Shown one piece after another: positions 25,724 through 37,649 of a stretch of 64,000 nt of DNA. Origin of the DNA: Halomonas halodenitrificans DSM 735. GTDB lineage: Bacteria; Pseudomonadota; Gammaproteobacteria; Pseudomonadales; Halomonadaceae. A program made the translations under genes and the position numbers. The stretch spans positions 81,536-145,535 of the forward strand of contig NZ_JHVH01000009.1 in assembly GCF_000620045.1 (NCBI RefSeq), written 5' to 3'. How positions within the stretch are numbered: position 1 is the first letter of the stretch; each line of letters begins with the position of its first letter. A model generated the notes under the pieces. That model saw only the letters and a program-made list of their open reading frames with translations, had not been told where the DNA came from and searched no databases.

Positions 25724-26506
25724 TCAGGCCTCCAGTGGCGTCGGCGTGGCGGCGTCCTTGAAGGCCTCGTTCTTGAAGGCCACCAGAGAGGCGAAGTTGA
25801 GCAGCTGGAACCAGGTATGGGTGCGCGGGAAACCGGCCCGGGCCAGGCGGGCGTGATGCTCGGCCAGGGTATCGGGTACCAGCACATTCTCCAGCGCCGT
25901 GCGCTTCTGGCTGATTTCCAGGTCGCTGTAGCCGTTGGCGCGCTTGAAGTCGTGATAACGCTCGACCAGCCAGGCATTCTCCTGCTCGTCCTCGGCGCGA
26001 ATCTTCTCCGAAAGCACCAGCACGCCGCCGGGTTCCAGGGCGGCAAACAGGCGTGCCACCAGGGCGTCGCGGTCCTCGGGCGGCAGGAACTGCAGGGTGA
26101 AATTGAGCACGATCATGCCCGCCGGCTGATACTCCAGGTGGCGAATATCGCCTTCGAGCACCGTCATGGCATGGTCGGGACACTCGGCGGCCAGCGTCTC
26201 CCGGGCGCGGGTGGCCATGGCCGGCGAGAGGTCGATGCCGGTGTAGCAGAAGGCATCCGGGGCGAGCTGGCCGGCCAGGGCCAGGCCGCCGGCGCCCAGC
26301 GAGCAGCCCAGGTCATAGACCCGGGCGCCGTGGCGCAGGTGACGCTGGGCAATCAGCCCCAGCATGCCGAGTATCTGTCCGTAGCCCGGCACCGAGCGTC
26401 GGATCATATCGGGAAAACAGGCGACGACCCGCTCGTCGAAAGAGAAGCGGGCCACCCGGTCGAGGGGTGTCGAAAAGATCGCGTCACGGTAAGATGCGTT
26501 ACTCAT
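25724..26506 (-). CDS. cmoA: Carboxy-SAM synthase CmoA
   Basis: A 260-residue protein that makes carboxy-S-adenosylmethionine from SAM and prephenate for CmoB. The N-terminus [20 protein letters not shown] is family typical, with motif [20 protein letters not shown] (about residue 60). It is transcribed leftward into cmoB and divergently from pgi, with an 80-base promoter gap. Confidence 0.95.
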   Translation of the reverse strand: MSNASYRDAIFSTPLDRVARFSFDERVVACFPDMIRRSVPGYGQILGMLGLIAQRHLRHGARVYDLGCSLGAGGLALAGQLAPDAFCYTGIDLSPAMATRARETLAAECPDHAMTVLEGDIRHLEYQPAGMIVLNFTLQFLPPEDRDALVARLFAALEPGGVLVLSEKIRAEDEQENAWLVERYHDFKRANGYSDLEISQKRTALENVLVPDTLAEHHARLARAGFPRTHTWFQLLNFASLVAFKNEAFKDAATPTPLEA

Positions 26507-26589
26507 GATCGGGCCAGATAGACGGGAACGGCCGCCATTCTACGCGTGCCGCCTCGCCCTCGCACCCGCCGCTTTCAAGGAGTAGAAAG

Positions 26590-28248
26590 ATGAACAACGA
26601 GAGCGCCGCCTGGCGTGAGCTCGAGGCGCATGCCGAAGAAGTGGGCAAACGCCACCTGCGCGAGCTGTTTGCCGCGGAACCCGAGCGTCAGCCCGACTTC
26701 ACCCGCCACGCCGCGGGCCTCACCCTGGACCTCTCCAAGCAACGCTGGTCCGCCGAGACCCTCCGGCGCCTGCTGGCATTGGCCGAGCAGGCCGAGGTGC
26801 CTGGCGCGATCGAGCGCCTGCTGGCCGGTGAGCGAGTCAACATCAGCGAGGATCGTCCGGCACTGCACACGGCGCTACGCCTGCCTGCCGATGCCTCCCT
26901 GGTGGTGGAGGGGGAGGACCTGGTGCCCTCGGTTCATCATACCCTGGCGCGCATGGCTGATATGGTGGAGCAGTTCCATGCCGGCCAGTGGCGAGGCGCC
27001 ACGGGCAAGCCGATCCGCGATGTGGTCAATCTGGGGGTCGGTGGCTCGGACCTCGGCCCCCTGATGGTGACCCATGCCCTGGCCGACTATCGCCCCAAGG
27101 GCGTGCATGCCATCGAGGTTCACTTCGCCTCGACCATGGACGGCTCCCAGCTGGTCGATTACCTGCGGCGGTTGAACCCCGAGACCACGCTGTTCGTGCT
27201 GTCGTCCAAGTCATTTACCACCATCGATACGCTCTCCAATGCCAACACCGCCCGTGACTGGTTGATTAGTCGCCTGAGAGACAGTGATGGCGTCGATGGC
27301 GAACTGGTCATGCGACAGCACTTTATCGGCGTCTCGGCCAGCGCCGAGAAGATGAGCGAGTGGGGCATTGCCGAGGCGCACCAGCTGGAGTTCTGGGAGT
27401 GGGTGGGCGGGCGCTATTCGCTATGGGGAGCCATCGGCCTGCCCATCGCCCTGGTGACCGGCATGCCGAACTTCCGGGCGCTGCTGGCCGGCGCTCATGC
27501 CATGGACCGCCATTTTCGCGAGGCGCCCCTGGCCGACAACCTGCCGGTGCTGCTGGCCCTGGCGGGCATCTGGAACGTCAACTTCCTGGATATACGGGCC
27601 CACTCCATCCTGCCTTATGACGGACGGCTGGAGTATTTCGCTGCCTACCTCGAGCAGCTGGAGATGGAGTCCAACGGCAAGTCGGTGACCCACGATGGCC
27701 GCGAGGTGAGCTACGCCACCTGCCCGGTACTGTGGGGCCAACTCGGCCCCAATGCCCAGCATGCCTTCTACCAGCTGCTTCACCAGGGCACTCAGGCGGT
27801 GGAGTGTGACTTCATTGCCCCGCTGCGGCGCTACGATGGCGTCGAGGATGACGCCACCCGAGCCCATCTCAAGGGTCAGCATCGCCTGACGCTGGCCAAC
27901 TGCTTCGCCCAGTCCCGCGTGCTGATGCTGGGGGATGACGCCATCGCCGACGATGGCCCACGCCCCGGTCACAAGCGCTATCGCGGCAACCAGCCCTCCA
28001 GCACCCTGCTGCTCGACGAGCTGACGCCGACCACCCTGGGGGCGCTGATTGCGCTTTATGAGCACAAGGTGTTCGTCCAGGCCACGATCTGGGGGATCAA
28101 CCCCTTCGACCAGTGGGGGGTCGAGCTGGGCAAGAAGATCGCTGGCGAGACCCAGCGTATCCTCGAGAGTCGCGAGGGGCTCGCGACCATGGATGCCTCC
28201 ACCCGCGCCTTGATCGAGGCGGCCTGGGCGGCGGAGGCATCCTCGTGA
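26590..28248 (+). CDS. pgi: Glucose-6-phosphate isomerase
   Basis: A 552-residue phosphoglucose isomerase of normal length, interconverting glucose 6-phosphate and fructose 6-phosphate in the cytosol. Motifs include VVNLGVGGSDLGPLM (about 148), SSKSFTTIDTLSNANTARDW (about 206), GGRYSLWGAIGLPIAL (about 273) and the C-terminal WGINPFDQWGVELGKKIA (about 500) with the catalytic Lys. AAGGAGTAGAAAG precedes the ATG. Stand-alone gene, divergent from cmoA. Confidence 0.97.
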   Translation: MNNESAAWRELEAHAEEVGKRHLRELFAAEPERQPDFTRHAAGLTLDLSKQRWSAETLRRLLALAEQAEVPGAIERLLAGERVNISEDRPALHTALRLPADASLVVEGEDLVPSVHHTLARMADMVEQFHAGQWRGATGKPIRDVVNLGVGGSDLGPLMVTHALADYRPKGVHAIEVHFASTMDGSQLVDYLRRLNPETTLFVLSSKSFTTIDTLSNANTARDWLISRLRDSDGVDGELVMRQHFIGVSASAEKMSEWGIAEAHQLEFWEWVGGRYSLWGAIGLPIALVTGMPNFRALLAGAHAMDRHFREAPLADNLPVLLALAGIWNVNFLDIRAHSILPYDGRLEYFAAYLEQLEMESNGKSVTHDGREVSYATCPVLWGQLGPNAQHAFYQLLHQGTQAVECDFIAPLRRYDGVEDDATRAHLKGQHRLTLANCFAQSRVLMLGDDAIADDGPRPGHKRYRGNQPSSTLLLDELTPTTLGALIALYEHKVFVQATIWGINPFDQWGVELGKKIAGETQRILESREGLATMDASTRALIEAAWAAEASS

Positions 28249-28276
28249 GGCTGGCTACCCATACAGGTGTTGCGGT

Positions 28277-28903
28277 ATGCTGAGCGGACCAAATCGGCCG
28301 GTACCCGCGACCGGGGTGCTCTATCTGCATGGCTTCAACAGCGGCGCCGCCTCGCCCAAGGGAGTGGCGATGCGTCGCGCCTGCGAGGCCGTGGGATTGC
28401 CCTGTATCACGCCCCAGCTGCCCCATCATCCGTGTGAGGCGCTGACGCTGGCCGAGGCGTGCCTGGCCGAACTGGGGGAGCGCCCGCTGGTGGCGGGAAG
28501 CTCCATGGGCGGCTTTCTTGCCACCTGCCTGGCCGAGCGACTTGAGCTTGCCGGGGTACTGATCAACCCGGCGGTGCGCCCGGCGGATCTGGTGGCCGAC
28601 TGGGTGGGCGAGCACTTCGTCAATGACCATACCGGCGAGCGCTTCACGGTCAGCGAGCAGCATCTGGCCGAGTTGGAGGCGCTGACGCCCGAGTCGGTGA
28701 CCCCCGAACGCTACCTGCTGCTGCTGGGCACCGCCGACGAGGTGCTCGCCCCGGCCGATACCTGCTCGCTCTATCGCGGGGCAAGGATGCTGCTGCACCC
28801 CGGGGCCGACCACGCCTTTACGGTACTCGCCCGGCACCTGCCGGCGGTGCTGGCCCACGCTGGCCATGCCCTGCCGGCGGACGACCAGGCCAGCCAACAC
28901 TAA
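28277..28903 (+). CDS. yqiA: YqiA-like alpha/beta hydrolase (esterase)
   Basis: A 208-residue alpha/beta hydrolase of the UPF0227/YqiA type, linked to parE in many gammaproteobacteria. The oxyanion motif LYLHGFNSGAASPKG is near residue 15, the nucleophile elbow AGSSMGGFLA near 74, and Asp (GTADEV) and His (GADHAFT) complete the triad. E. coli YqiA has esterase activity on palmitoyl-CoA-like substrates. Sixteen bases separate it from parE. Confidence 0.88.
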   Translation: MLSGPNRPVPATGVLYLHGFNSGAASPKGVAMRRACEAVGLPCITPQLPHHPCEALTLAEACLAELGERPLVAGSSMGGFLATCLAERLELAGVLINPAVRPADLVADWVGEHFVNDHTGERFTVSEQHLAELEALTPESVTPERYLLLLGTADEVLAPADTCSLYRGARMLLHPGADHAFTVLARHLPAVLAHAGHALPADDQASQH

Positions 28904-30866
<1,963 letters not shown>

Positions 30867-30981
30867 CGCCGGGAGCTTCACGGCTGGGGTCTGACCCCAA
30901 AAAAGCGGCCTTGGCGGCAGAGTCAAATCGGGCATCCGCGTTGTACGGCAGTAGTCATGCAATCATGAAAGAGGTCACCGA

Positions 30982-33243
30982 ATGACCATGGATATCCAGG
31001 TGGCGGAGGGCGACGTCGAACGCCTTTCGCTGCGCGAATACACCGAGAAGGCGTACCTCGACTACTCGATGTACGTGATTCTCGACCGGGCGCTGCCGCA
31101 TATCGGCGACGGCATGAAGCCGGTGCAGCGCCGTATCATCTACGCCATGCGCGAGCTGGCCCTCAATGCCAGCGCCAAGTACAAGAAGTCGGCGCGTACC
31201 GTCGGCGATGTGCTGGGCAAGTTCCACCCCCACGGCGATAGCGCCTGCTACGAGGCCATGGTGTTGATGGCCCAGCCGTTCAGCTACCGCTACCCGCTGG
31301 TGGATGGCCAGGGCAACTGGGGCAGCCCCGATGATCCCAAGTCCTTCGCGGCCATGCGCTATACCGAGGCGCGGCTGGCGAAGTTTGCCGAGGTGCTGCT
31401 CGCCGAACTGGGCCAGGGCACCGTGGACTGGGCCCCCAACTTCGACGGCACCATGAATGAGCCCGTGGTGCTGCCGGCCCGGCTGCCGCACGTGCTGCTC
31501 AACGGCGGCACCGGCATCGCCGTGGGCATGGCGACGGATATTCCCCCGCACAATGTGAACGAGGTGGTCGAGGCCACCTGCCACCTGCTGCGCCACCCCG
31601 AGGCGACCACCGCGGATCTGATCGAGCACCTGCCGGCACCGGACTTCCCCTCGAAGGCCGAGATCATCACGTCGCGTGCCGACCTGCGCAAGGTCTACGA
31701 GAGCGGGCGGGGCTCGGTGAAGCTGCGCGCCCGCCATGTGCGGGAGGAGGGCAGCGTGGTGATTACCGCGCTACCCTATCAGGTCAGCGGCGCCAAGGTG
31801 CTCGAGCAGATCGCCGCCCAGATGCAGGCCAAGAAGCTGCCCATGGTGGCCGACCTGCGTGACGAATCGACCCACGAGGAACCGACTCGGCTGGTGATTG
31901 AGCCGCGCTCCAATCGTGTCGACATCGAGGCGCTGATGGCGCACCTGTTCGCCACCACCGATCTCGAGAAGAATATTCGCATCAACATGAACGTGATCGG
32001 CCTGGACGGCCGGCCGCGGGTGATGCCGTTGCCCGACATGCTCGGCGAATGGCTGCGCTTCCGGCGCGCTACGGTGCGCCGACGCCTGGAGCATCGCCTG
32101 GGCAAGGTCGAGGACCGCCTGCACCTGCTCGAAGGCCTGCTGATCGCCTACCTCAATATCGATGAAGTGATCCGCATCATCCGCGAGGAAGACGCCCCCA
32201 AGCCTGCGTTGATGGAGGCCTTCGGCCTCAGCGATCGCCAGGCCGAGGCGATCCTGGAGCTACGCCTGCGCCATCTGGCCAAGCTTGAGGAGATGAAGAT
32301 CCGCGGCGAGCAGGACGAGCTCGAGGCCGAGCGTGACCATCTGCAGGAGCTGCTGGGCAACGAGGGCAGACTCACCGACCTGATCGAGGACGAGCTGCGC
32401 GATGCCGGCGAGGCCCACGGTGACGAGCGTCGCTCGCCCATTGTCGAGCGCGAGGAGGCTCGAGCGCTGTCGGAAGTCGAGCTGGTGGGCGCCGACCCGG
32501 TCACCGTGGTGCTTTCCGAGAAGGGCTGGGTGCGCAGCGCCAAGGGCCACGAGATCGATCCATCGGGGCTCTCCTACAAGGCCGGCGACCGCTTCCATCT
32601 CGCCGCCCGGGGCAAGACCAACCAGCCGTTGGTGCTGATCGACGAAACCGGCCGCGCCTACACCCTGCAGGCGCATAATCTGCCCAGCGCAAGAGGCCAG
32701 GGCGAGCCGGTCACCAGCCGGGTCAATGTGGTGGCCGGCGCGCATATCGCCGGTGTGATGCTGGCGCCGCCGGCGACTCGCTATCTGCTCGCCTCCGACG
32801 GCGGCTACGGCTTCGTCGCCCGCCTCGAGGAACTGGTGGGCAAGAACAAGTCCGGCAAGTCGGTGCTGACGGTGCCCAAGGGCTGCAATGTGCTGCCCCC
32901 GGTGATGGTGCCCGAGGACGAGGGGGCGCTGGTGGCCGGGGTCTCCAATGAGGGACGTCTGCTGCTCTTCCCCCTGAGCGAGCTTCCCGAAATGGCCAAG
33001 GGCAAGGGCAACAAGATGATCGATATCCCCGGCCCGCGGGCTGCACGGCGCGAGGAGTTCGTCCGCGACCTGGTGGTATTGCCGGCCGATACCGGCCTGG
33101 TGGTGCATGCCGGCAAGCGACATCTGACGCTCAAGGCCAACGATCTGGCCTATTATCTTGGCGAGCGTGGCCGACGCGGCAGCAAGCTGCCGCGTGGGTT
33201 GCAGAAGGTCGACCGACTGGAAAGCTTGAAGCCGGAAGCTTGA
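30982..33243 (+). CDS. parC: DNA topoisomerase IV subunit A ParC
   Basis: A 753-residue topoisomerase IV A subunit. DNA cleavage domain with [20 protein letters not shown] (about 28), the quinolone-resistance region [18 protein letters not shown] with Ser and Glu at the positions equivalent to E. coli Ser80 and Glu84 (wild type, so no target resistance is predicted), and the catalytic Tyr in [10 protein letters not shown] (about 127). The C-terminal beta-propeller follows from about residue 500. Separated from parE by a 180-base repeat-rich gap, so it may have its own promoter. Confidence 0.97.
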   Translation: MTMDIQVAEGDVERLSLREYTEKAYLDYSMYVILDRALPHIGDGMKPVQRRIIYAMRELALNASAKYKKSARTVGDVLGKFHPHGDSACYEAMVLMAQPFSYRYPLVDGQGNWGSPDDPKSFAAMRYTEARLAKFAEVLLAELGQGTVDWAPNFDGTMNEPVVLPARLPHVLLNGGTGIAVGMATDIPPHNVNEVVEATCHLLRHPEATTADLIEHLPAPDFPSKAEIITSRADLRKVYESGRGSVKLRARHVREEGSVVITALPYQVSGAKVLEQIAAQMQAKKLPMVADLRDESTHEEPTRLVIEPRSNRVDIEALMAHLFATTDLEKNIRINMNVIGLDGRPRVMPLPDMLGEWLRFRRATVRRRLEHRLGKVEDRLHLLEGLLIAYLNIDEVIRIIREEDAPKPALMEAFGLSDRQAEAILELRLRHLAKLEEMKIRGEQDELEAERDHLQELLGNEGRLTDLIEDELRDAGEAHGDERRSPIVEREEARALSEVELVGADPVTVVLSEKGWVRSAKGHEIDPSGLSYKAGDRFHLAARGKTNQPLVLIDETGRAYTLQAHNLPSARGQGEPVTSRVNVVAGAHIAGVMLAPPATRYLLASDGGYGFVARLEELVGKNKSGKSVLTVPKGCNVLPPVMVPEDEGALVAGVSNEGRLLLFPLSELPEMAKGKGNKMIDIPGPRAARREEFVRDLVVLPADTGLVVHAGKRHLTLKANDLAYYLGERGRRGSKLPRGLQKVDRLESLKPEA

Positions 33244-33262
33244 AGTCCCCGGCTTCGCCGGA

Positions 33263-33346
33263 AGCTGTAAGCCATAAGCTATAAGCTGTAAGTAAACCCA
33301 TGATAGGCACGTCTTTCTTACAGCTTACGGCTTAAAGCTTACAGCT
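33263..33346. repeat. Large imperfect inverted repeat of AGCTGTAAGC units (parC-serB gap)
   Basis: A 30-base left arm (33263-33292) and 30-base right arm (33317-33346) match at 26 of 30 positions when inverted, around a 24-base loop. Both arms are made of AAGCTGTAAG/ATAAGC-type units. Related AAGCTTGAAGC/GCCATAAGCTGGAAGC strings follow leuA (37459-37486, inverted copy 37610-37624) and orn (44270-44285). The structure could end transcription of parC or stabilise mRNA ends. A CCGGCTTCGCCGG hairpin lies just before it (33249-33261). Confidence 0.75.
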
Positions 33347-33362
33347 CATCAAAGGGGTTAAC

Positions 33363-34592
33363 ATGACAAGACGAATCTTGATCCGCGCCACCGGCGTGGC
33401 ACGGCCGGGTCAGCTGGCCGGACTGGGCAAGGCACTGGCGACAAGCGGCGCGCGGCTGCTGGACATCAACCAGAGCGTGACCTTCGGCATGCTGTCGCTG
33501 GAGGCCCTGGTGGGCCTGGACCGCGATAGTGACCTCGAGGCCGCACTGGCGGCGGCGGGTGATGAGCTGGGCCTCGACGTCCAGGCGATTCAGGTCAGCG
33601 CCGAGGATTACCAGCGCTGGAGCAGCCAGGCCGGCCGGCCACGGCTGATCCTGACGCTGCTGGCGCCGCATTTGCCCGCAGGCATCCTGGCCGAGGTGGG
33701 CGCGCTGACCGCCGAGCATGGGCTGACGGTGGAGCTGATCCATCGCCTCTCAGGCCGAGAGCCGCTGGATGGCGGCGCGCCTCGCGACCACGCCAGCATC
33801 CAGGGCGCCTGTGTGGAGTGCTGGCTGCGTGGCGACGAGGTCGATCTCGATGCGCTACGCGAGAAGGCGCTGGAGCTGGGAGCCATGCACGGTGTGGATA
33901 TCGCTATCCAGGAGGATTCCATCTGGCGCCGCCATCGTCGGCTGGTGTGCTTCGACATGGATTCCACGCTTATAAAGGCCGAGGTGATCGACGAGCTGGC
34001 GAGGCGCCATGGCGTCTATGACGAGGTCGCCGAGGTCACCGAGCGAGCCATGCGCGGCGAGCTCGATTTCCAGCAGAGCTTTCGCGAACGCATGGCCAAG
34101 CTCGAGGGGCTCGACGAGGCGGTGCTGGCCGAGATTGCCGAGGCATTGCCGCTGATGGATGGCATCGAGCGCCTGATGACCCAGCTCAAGCGCCTGGGCT
34201 ATCGCACCGCCATCCTTTCCGGCGGCTTCACCTACTTCGCGCGTCACCTCCAGCAGCGCCTCGGCTTCGATGAGGTCCATGCCAACGAGCTGGTGATCGA
34301 GAACGGCAAGGTGACCGGGCAGGTGCGCGAGCCGATCCTCGATGCCGACCGCAAGGCCCTGCTGCTGGGCGAGATCGCCACCCGCGAGGGGCTGGCCATG
34401 GAGCAGACCATCGCCGTAGGCGATGGCGCCAACGATCTCAAGATGCTGGCCGCCGCGGGACTGGGTATCGCCTATCGCGCCAAGCCGCTGGTGCGCGCCC
34501 AGGCTCGTCACTCCATCTCGACGCTGGGCCTCGATGCCGTGCTCTACCTGATCGGCTACCGCCAAGGCGACCTGGAGGAGGCCGGGTCGTGA
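33363..34592 (+). CDS. serB: Phosphoserine phosphatase SerB (two ACT domains)
   Basis: A 409-residue HAD phosphatase, longer than E. coli SerB (322) and like pseudomonad SerB with tandem N-terminal ACT-type regions (residues 1-180). The catalytic motif CFDMDSTLIKAEVIDELA begins near 196; motif II ILSGGFTYFA near 285 and motif III VGDGANDLKMLAAAG near 350. It makes L-serine from phosphoserine. ATG at 33363 follows AAAGGGGTTAAC. Its stop overlaps the GTG start of the ion-channel gene (GTGA). Confidence 0.94.
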   Translation: MTRRILIRATGVARPGQLAGLGKALATSGARLLDINQSVTFGMLSLEALVGLDRDSDLEAALAAAGDELGLDVQAIQVSAEDYQRWSSQAGRPRLILTLLAPHLPAGILAEVGALTAEHGLTVELIHRLSGREPLDGGAPRDHASIQGACVECWLRGDEVDLDALREKALELGAMHGVDIAIQEDSIWRRHRRLVCFDMDSTLIKAEVIDELARRHGVYDEVAEVTERAMRGELDFQQSFRERMAKLEGLDEAVLAEIAEALPLMDGIERLMTQLKRLGYRTAILSGGFTYFARHLQQRLGFDEVHANELVIENGKVTGQVREPILDADRKALLLGEIATREGLAMEQTIAVGDGANDLKMLAAAGLGIAYRAKPLVRAQARHSISTLGLDAVLYLIGYRQGDLEEAGS

Positions 34593-35413
34593 GCGTAAGC
34601 TTCGATACCTGGCGCGACCGTTTCGAGCGACTGCGCGCCAACAAGTTTTTCGAAACCGCGGTCATCGGCATCATCATTGTCTCGGCACTGCTGATTGGTG
34701 CCAAGACCTATGAGGAGACCAGCCGCTTCGAGCAGTGGCTATTGATGCTGGACGTGGCGGTGACGGTGTTCTTCCTGGTGGAGATCCTGATCCGCATGGC
34801 CGCGGAGCGGCGCCTGCGCGACTTCTTTCGCCGGGGTTGGAACGTCTTCGACTTCCTGATCGTTACTGCCAGCCTGGTTCCCCTGGACGACTCGGAGGTG
34901 GTGTTGCTGGCTCGCCTGCTGCGCATCTTCCGCGTGCTGCGCCTGGTATCGATGATTCCCGAGCTGCGCATGCTGATGGCGGCGCTGGTCAAGTCGATTC
35001 CGCGCATGGGTTATGTGGCGCTGCTGATGTTCATCATCTTCTACATCTATGCGGCGATCGGTAGCTTCCTGTTCGCGGATATCGACGACTTCCTGTGGGG
35101 TAATATCGCGACCGCCATGCTGACGCTGTTTCGCATCGCTACCTTCGAGGACTGGACCGACGTGATGTATGCCACCCAGGAGGTGCACGCCTGGAGCTGG
35201 CTCTACTACCTGACGTTTATCTTCCTGACCGCCTTTATCTTCTTGAACATGATGATCGGCATCGTGCTCGACGTGATGCAGAAGGAGAGTGTGCAGATGG
35301 AGATCGAGAGCGGGGAAGGGGAGGCTGCCGAGCTGCATGGCCTGCGTAATGACGTGCGCGAAATGCGTGATCAGCTTGCACGGATGGAGGCCCTGTTCGA
35401 ACGCAGGAGTTGA
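34589..35413 (+). CDS. Bacterial voltage-gated cation channel (NaChBac superfamily)
   Basis: A 274-residue single-domain six-helix channel. S1 is about residues 23-41, S2 50-70, S3 84-99, S4 104-122 with four Arg every third residue (109, 112, 115, 118), S5 139-160, pore 172-195, S6 200-225, and a C-terminal coiled coil 230-270 that would hold the tetramer. The selectivity filter reads TFEDWTD (185-191), in place of TLESWS in NaChBac and NavAb; it has three acidic residues. The GTG start overlaps serB (GTGA), so the two are translated together. Ion preference is not proven by sequence. Confidence 0.9.
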   Translation: MSVSFDTWRDRFERLRANKFFETAVIGIIIVSALLIGAKTYEETSRFEQWLLMLDVAVTVFFLVEILIRMAAERRLRDFFRRGWNVFDFLIVTASLVPLDDSEVVLLARLLRIFRVLRLVSMIPELRMLMAALVKSIPRMGYVALLMFIIFYIYAAIGSFLFADIDDFLWGNIATAMLTLFRIATFEDWTDVMYATQEVHAWSWLYYLTFIFLTAFIFLNMMIGIVLDVMQKESVQMEIESGEGEAAELHGLRNDVREMRDQLARMEALFERRS

Positions 35414-35415
35414 CA

Positions 35416-35430
35416 AGGCCCTTCAGGCCT
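35416..35430 (+). terminator. Weak hairpin after the serB-channel operon
   Basis: AGGCC-CTTCA-GGCCT is a 5-bp stem directly after the channel stop codon, followed by GATTCTCT. It could end or attenuate the upstream transcript. A TTGACA string (35410-35415) overlaps the stop but has no good -10 at the right distance before the leader ATG, so the leuA promoter is left unassigned. Confidence 0.35.
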
Positions 35431-35444
35431 GATTCTCTAGAGTC

Positions 35445-35495
35445 ATGAAATTGACCGCGTACGACCTCGACCTACGACTACTAGCGCTAGCCTGA
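35445..35495 (+). CDS. leuL: leu leader peptide (attenuation control of leuA)
   Basis: A 16-codon frame MKLTAYDLDLRLLALA with six leucines, four of them the rare CTA codon in a GC-rich genome (TTG, CTC, CTA, CTA, CTA, CTA). It ends 261 bases before the leuA start and is followed by a strong hairpin. This is the classical layout of a leucine attenuator: stalling on scarce leucyl-tRNA would favour readthrough into leuA. The stretch GTACGACCTC within it (35459-35468) is exactly complementary to 35559-35568 downstream, a possible competing pair. The frame is too short for standard gene finders. Confidence 0.8.
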   Translation: MKLTAYDLDLRLLALA

Positions 35496-35666
35496 GCGCT
35501 GGCGGTGCCGCCTGCATCGCCGAGTCACTGCTCCTCACCCTGGAGCCCCGGTCGTAAAGAGGTCGTACCATGTCACCCATACCCGTTATCACATCCAGAT
35601 TCCACTTCCCGGTTGTACCGGTGTCGTCTCCCGATGCCGATACCCGCCGAATCATGATCCTTCGTG

Positions 35667-35708
35667 CAGCGCCCCGACCCGCTTTCGGCCGTCGGGGCGC
35701 TGTCGTTT
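35667..35708 (+). terminator. Attenuator terminator upstream of leuA
   Basis: A perfect 12-bp stem (CAGCGCCCCGAC at 35667-35678 with GTCGGGGCGCTG at 35691-35702) around a 12-base loop, followed by TCGTTTCC. It lies between the leucine-rich leader peptide and leuA and is the expected terminator arm of the attenuator. The U tract is weak, so termination strength is uncertain. Confidence 0.75.
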
Positions 35709-35756
35709 CCGAACGCCAGTCCGCCTGACGCCCTGTCCCTTGAGGAGAACGCACCC

Positions 35757-37463
35757 ATGATGCTCGATAATCCTGCCGCCAAGTATCGTCCCTTCGTCGC
35801 CGTGGACCTGCCCGATCGTCAGTGGCCCAGTCGCCGCATCGAGCAGCCACCGATCTGGACCAGTGTCGATCTGCGCGACGGCAACCAGTCGCTGATCGAC
35901 CCCATGGACCAGGAGCGCAAGCAGCGCCTCTTCGATCTGCTGGTGAAGGTCGGTTTCAAGGAGATCGAGGTGGGCTTTCCTTCCGCCTCCCAGACCGACT
36001 ACGACTTCGTGCGCTCGCTGATCGAGGGTGATCTGATCCCCGATGATGTCACCATCCAGGTGCTGACCCAGGCCCGCGACCACCTGATCGATCGTACCTT
36101 CGAGGCACTCGAGGGCGCCAAGAGCGCCATCGTGCACGTCTACAATGCCACCGACCCGATGTTTCGGCGTGTGGTGTTCGGCGTCGACAAGCCCGAGTGC
36201 ATCCAGATCGCCGTGGGGGCGACCGCCCGCATTCGCCAGCGCATGGAGGAAGCATCGGAAACCGACTGGACCTTCCAATATTCGCCGGAGCTGTTTACCA
36301 CCACCGAGATGGACTTCGCCAAGGAGATCGTCGAGGCGGTCATGGACACCTTCGGTGCCAGTGCCGACAAGCGAATGATCGTTAACCTGCCGGCCACGGT
36401 CGAGGTGGGGACCCCCAACAACTACGCCGATCAGATCGAGTGGTTCTGCCGTAACATCAAGAATCGCCAGGCGCTGATCGTCAGCGTGCACCCGCACAAT
36501 GACCGAGGAACCGGCGTGGCCGCCGCCGAAATGACCCTGATGGCCGGCGCCGACCGCGTGGAAGGCACCCTGTTCGGCAACGGCGAGCGTACCGGCAACG
36601 TGGATATCGTCACCATGGCGATGAACATGTACACCCAGGGGGTGCATCCGGCACTCGACTTCTCCAATATCACGCCGATCATGCGTGAGGTGGAGTACTG
36701 CAATCAGCTGCCGGTTCATCCGCGCCACCCCTATGTGGGCGATCTGGTGTTCACTGCCTTCTCCGGCTCGCACCAGGATGCCATCAAGAAGGGCATGGTC
36801 GAGCGTCGGGCCAACCCTGACGCCGTCTGGGATGTTCCCTACCTGCCCATCGATCCCCTTGATGTGGGCCGCAGCTACGAGGCGGTGATTCGCGTCAACA
36901 GCCAGTCCGGCAAGGGGGGGATCTCCTACCTGCTGGAGCAGGAGCATGGCATCGAGCTGCCGCGCCGCCTCTCCATCGAGTTCAGTCAGGTCGTGCAGGA
37001 GGTGGCCGATCGCACCGGCAAGGAGATCACCTCCGAGATGATCTACCATGCCTTCGCCGATGAGTATCTCGAGCAGACCTCTCCCTTCGGTCTGGTCAGC
37101 CATCGTCTCTCCTCCGAGCCCGATAGCCCGACGGTCAGCCTGGAGGCGACCATCGAGAAGCACGGTGAGCGTCGCACCATCAGCGGTCAGGGCAATGGCC
37201 CGCTGGCGGCCTTTATCAAGGCCCTGGAAAGCGCCGGCGATGACGTGGAGATCATCGACTATCACGAGCATTCACGGGGCCAGGGGTCCGACGCCGAGGC
37301 AATTGCCTATGTGGAAGTACGTATCGATGGCGAGGCGGTATTCGGCGTGGGGTCCGACGAGAGTATCACGAGCGCCTCGATGAAGGGCGTCATGAGCGCC
37401 ATCAACCGCAAGCTCTCCACCCAGGCACCGGCGGCCAATGTGACCGCGGCCTCCTTAGCTTGA
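35757..37463 (+). CDS. leuA: 2-isopropylmalate synthase LeuA (long form)
   Basis: A 568-residue enzyme making 2-isopropylmalate from 2-ketoisovalerate and acetyl-CoA, the first committed step of leucine synthesis. It is the longer LeuA type (about 560 residues). The N-terminal HMGL barrel has [16 protein letters not shown] (about 38) and metal motif [12 protein letters not shown] (about 243); the C-terminal regulatory domain (about 430-568) carries the leucine feedback site. ATG at 35757 follows GAGGAGAAC; the frame is open 31 codons upstream but that part overlaps the attenuator hairpin. Confidence 0.96.
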   Translation: MMLDNPAAKYRPFVAVDLPDRQWPSRRIEQPPIWTSVDLRDGNQSLIDPMDQERKQRLFDLLVKVGFKEIEVGFPSASQTDYDFVRSLIEGDLIPDDVTIQVLTQARDHLIDRTFEALEGAKSAIVHVYNATDPMFRRVVFGVDKPECIQIAVGATARIRQRMEEASETDWTFQYSPELFTTTEMDFAKEIVEAVMDTFGASADKRMIVNLPATVEVGTPNNYADQIEWFCRNIKNRQALIVSVHPHNDRGTGVAAAEMTLMAGADRVEGTLFGNGERTGNVDIVTMAMNMYTQGVHPALDFSNITPIMREVEYCNQLPVHPRHPYVGDLVFTAFSGSHQDAIKKGMVERRANPDAVWDVPYLPIDPLDVGRSYEAVIRVNSQSGKGGISYLLEQEHGIELPRRLSIEFSQVVQEVADRTGKEITSEMIYHAFADEYLEQTSPFGLVSHRLSSEPDSPTVSLEATIEKHGERRTISGQGNGPLAAFIKALESAGDDVEIIDYHEHSRGQGSDAEAIAYVEVRIDGEAVFGVGSDESITSASMKGVMSAINRKLSTQAPAANVTAASLA

Positions 37464-37624
37464 AGCCATAAGCTGGAAGCTTGAAGAAACCCCGATAGCC
37501 CCAGCCCAATGCCGATTCCTCGGCGTAGGGCTGGGGCTTGTTCTTCCCGGCCCCAAGCTTGAGCCCGCAAAACGGGCGTTCTTCCTGTTCCGAAGCAACC
37601 GGGAACTTCCAGCTTCAAGCTTCC
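37459..37624. repeat. AAGCTTGAAG inverted repeats flanking the leuA terminator
   Basis: GGAAGCTTGAAG (37475-37486) and CTTCAAGCTTCC (37613-37624) are an exact 12-base inverted pair on either side of the leuA terminator. They belong to the same short-unit family (AAGCTTGAAGC, ATAAGCTGGAAGC) seen after parC and orn. No gene fits in this stretch. Confidence 0.65.
37497..37545 (+). terminator. Terminator of leuA
   Basis: An 11-bp stem AGCCCCAGCCC (37497-37507) with GGGCTGGGGCT (37528-37538), followed by TGTTCTT. It lies 34 bases after the leuA stop. Confidence 0.8.
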
Positions 37625-37649
37625 AGGAGCGAAGCGACGCTCTTCCAGC

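Noticed and set aside
35410..35438. TTGACA with a possible -10 as the leuA promoter
   Set aside because: The start site would fall on the leader ATG, and the -10 match (TTCTCT) is poor; promoter left unassigned.
35652..37271. A 539-residue minus-strand frame opposite leuA
   Set aside because: Shadow of leuA with no domain or ribosome site; leuA is certain.
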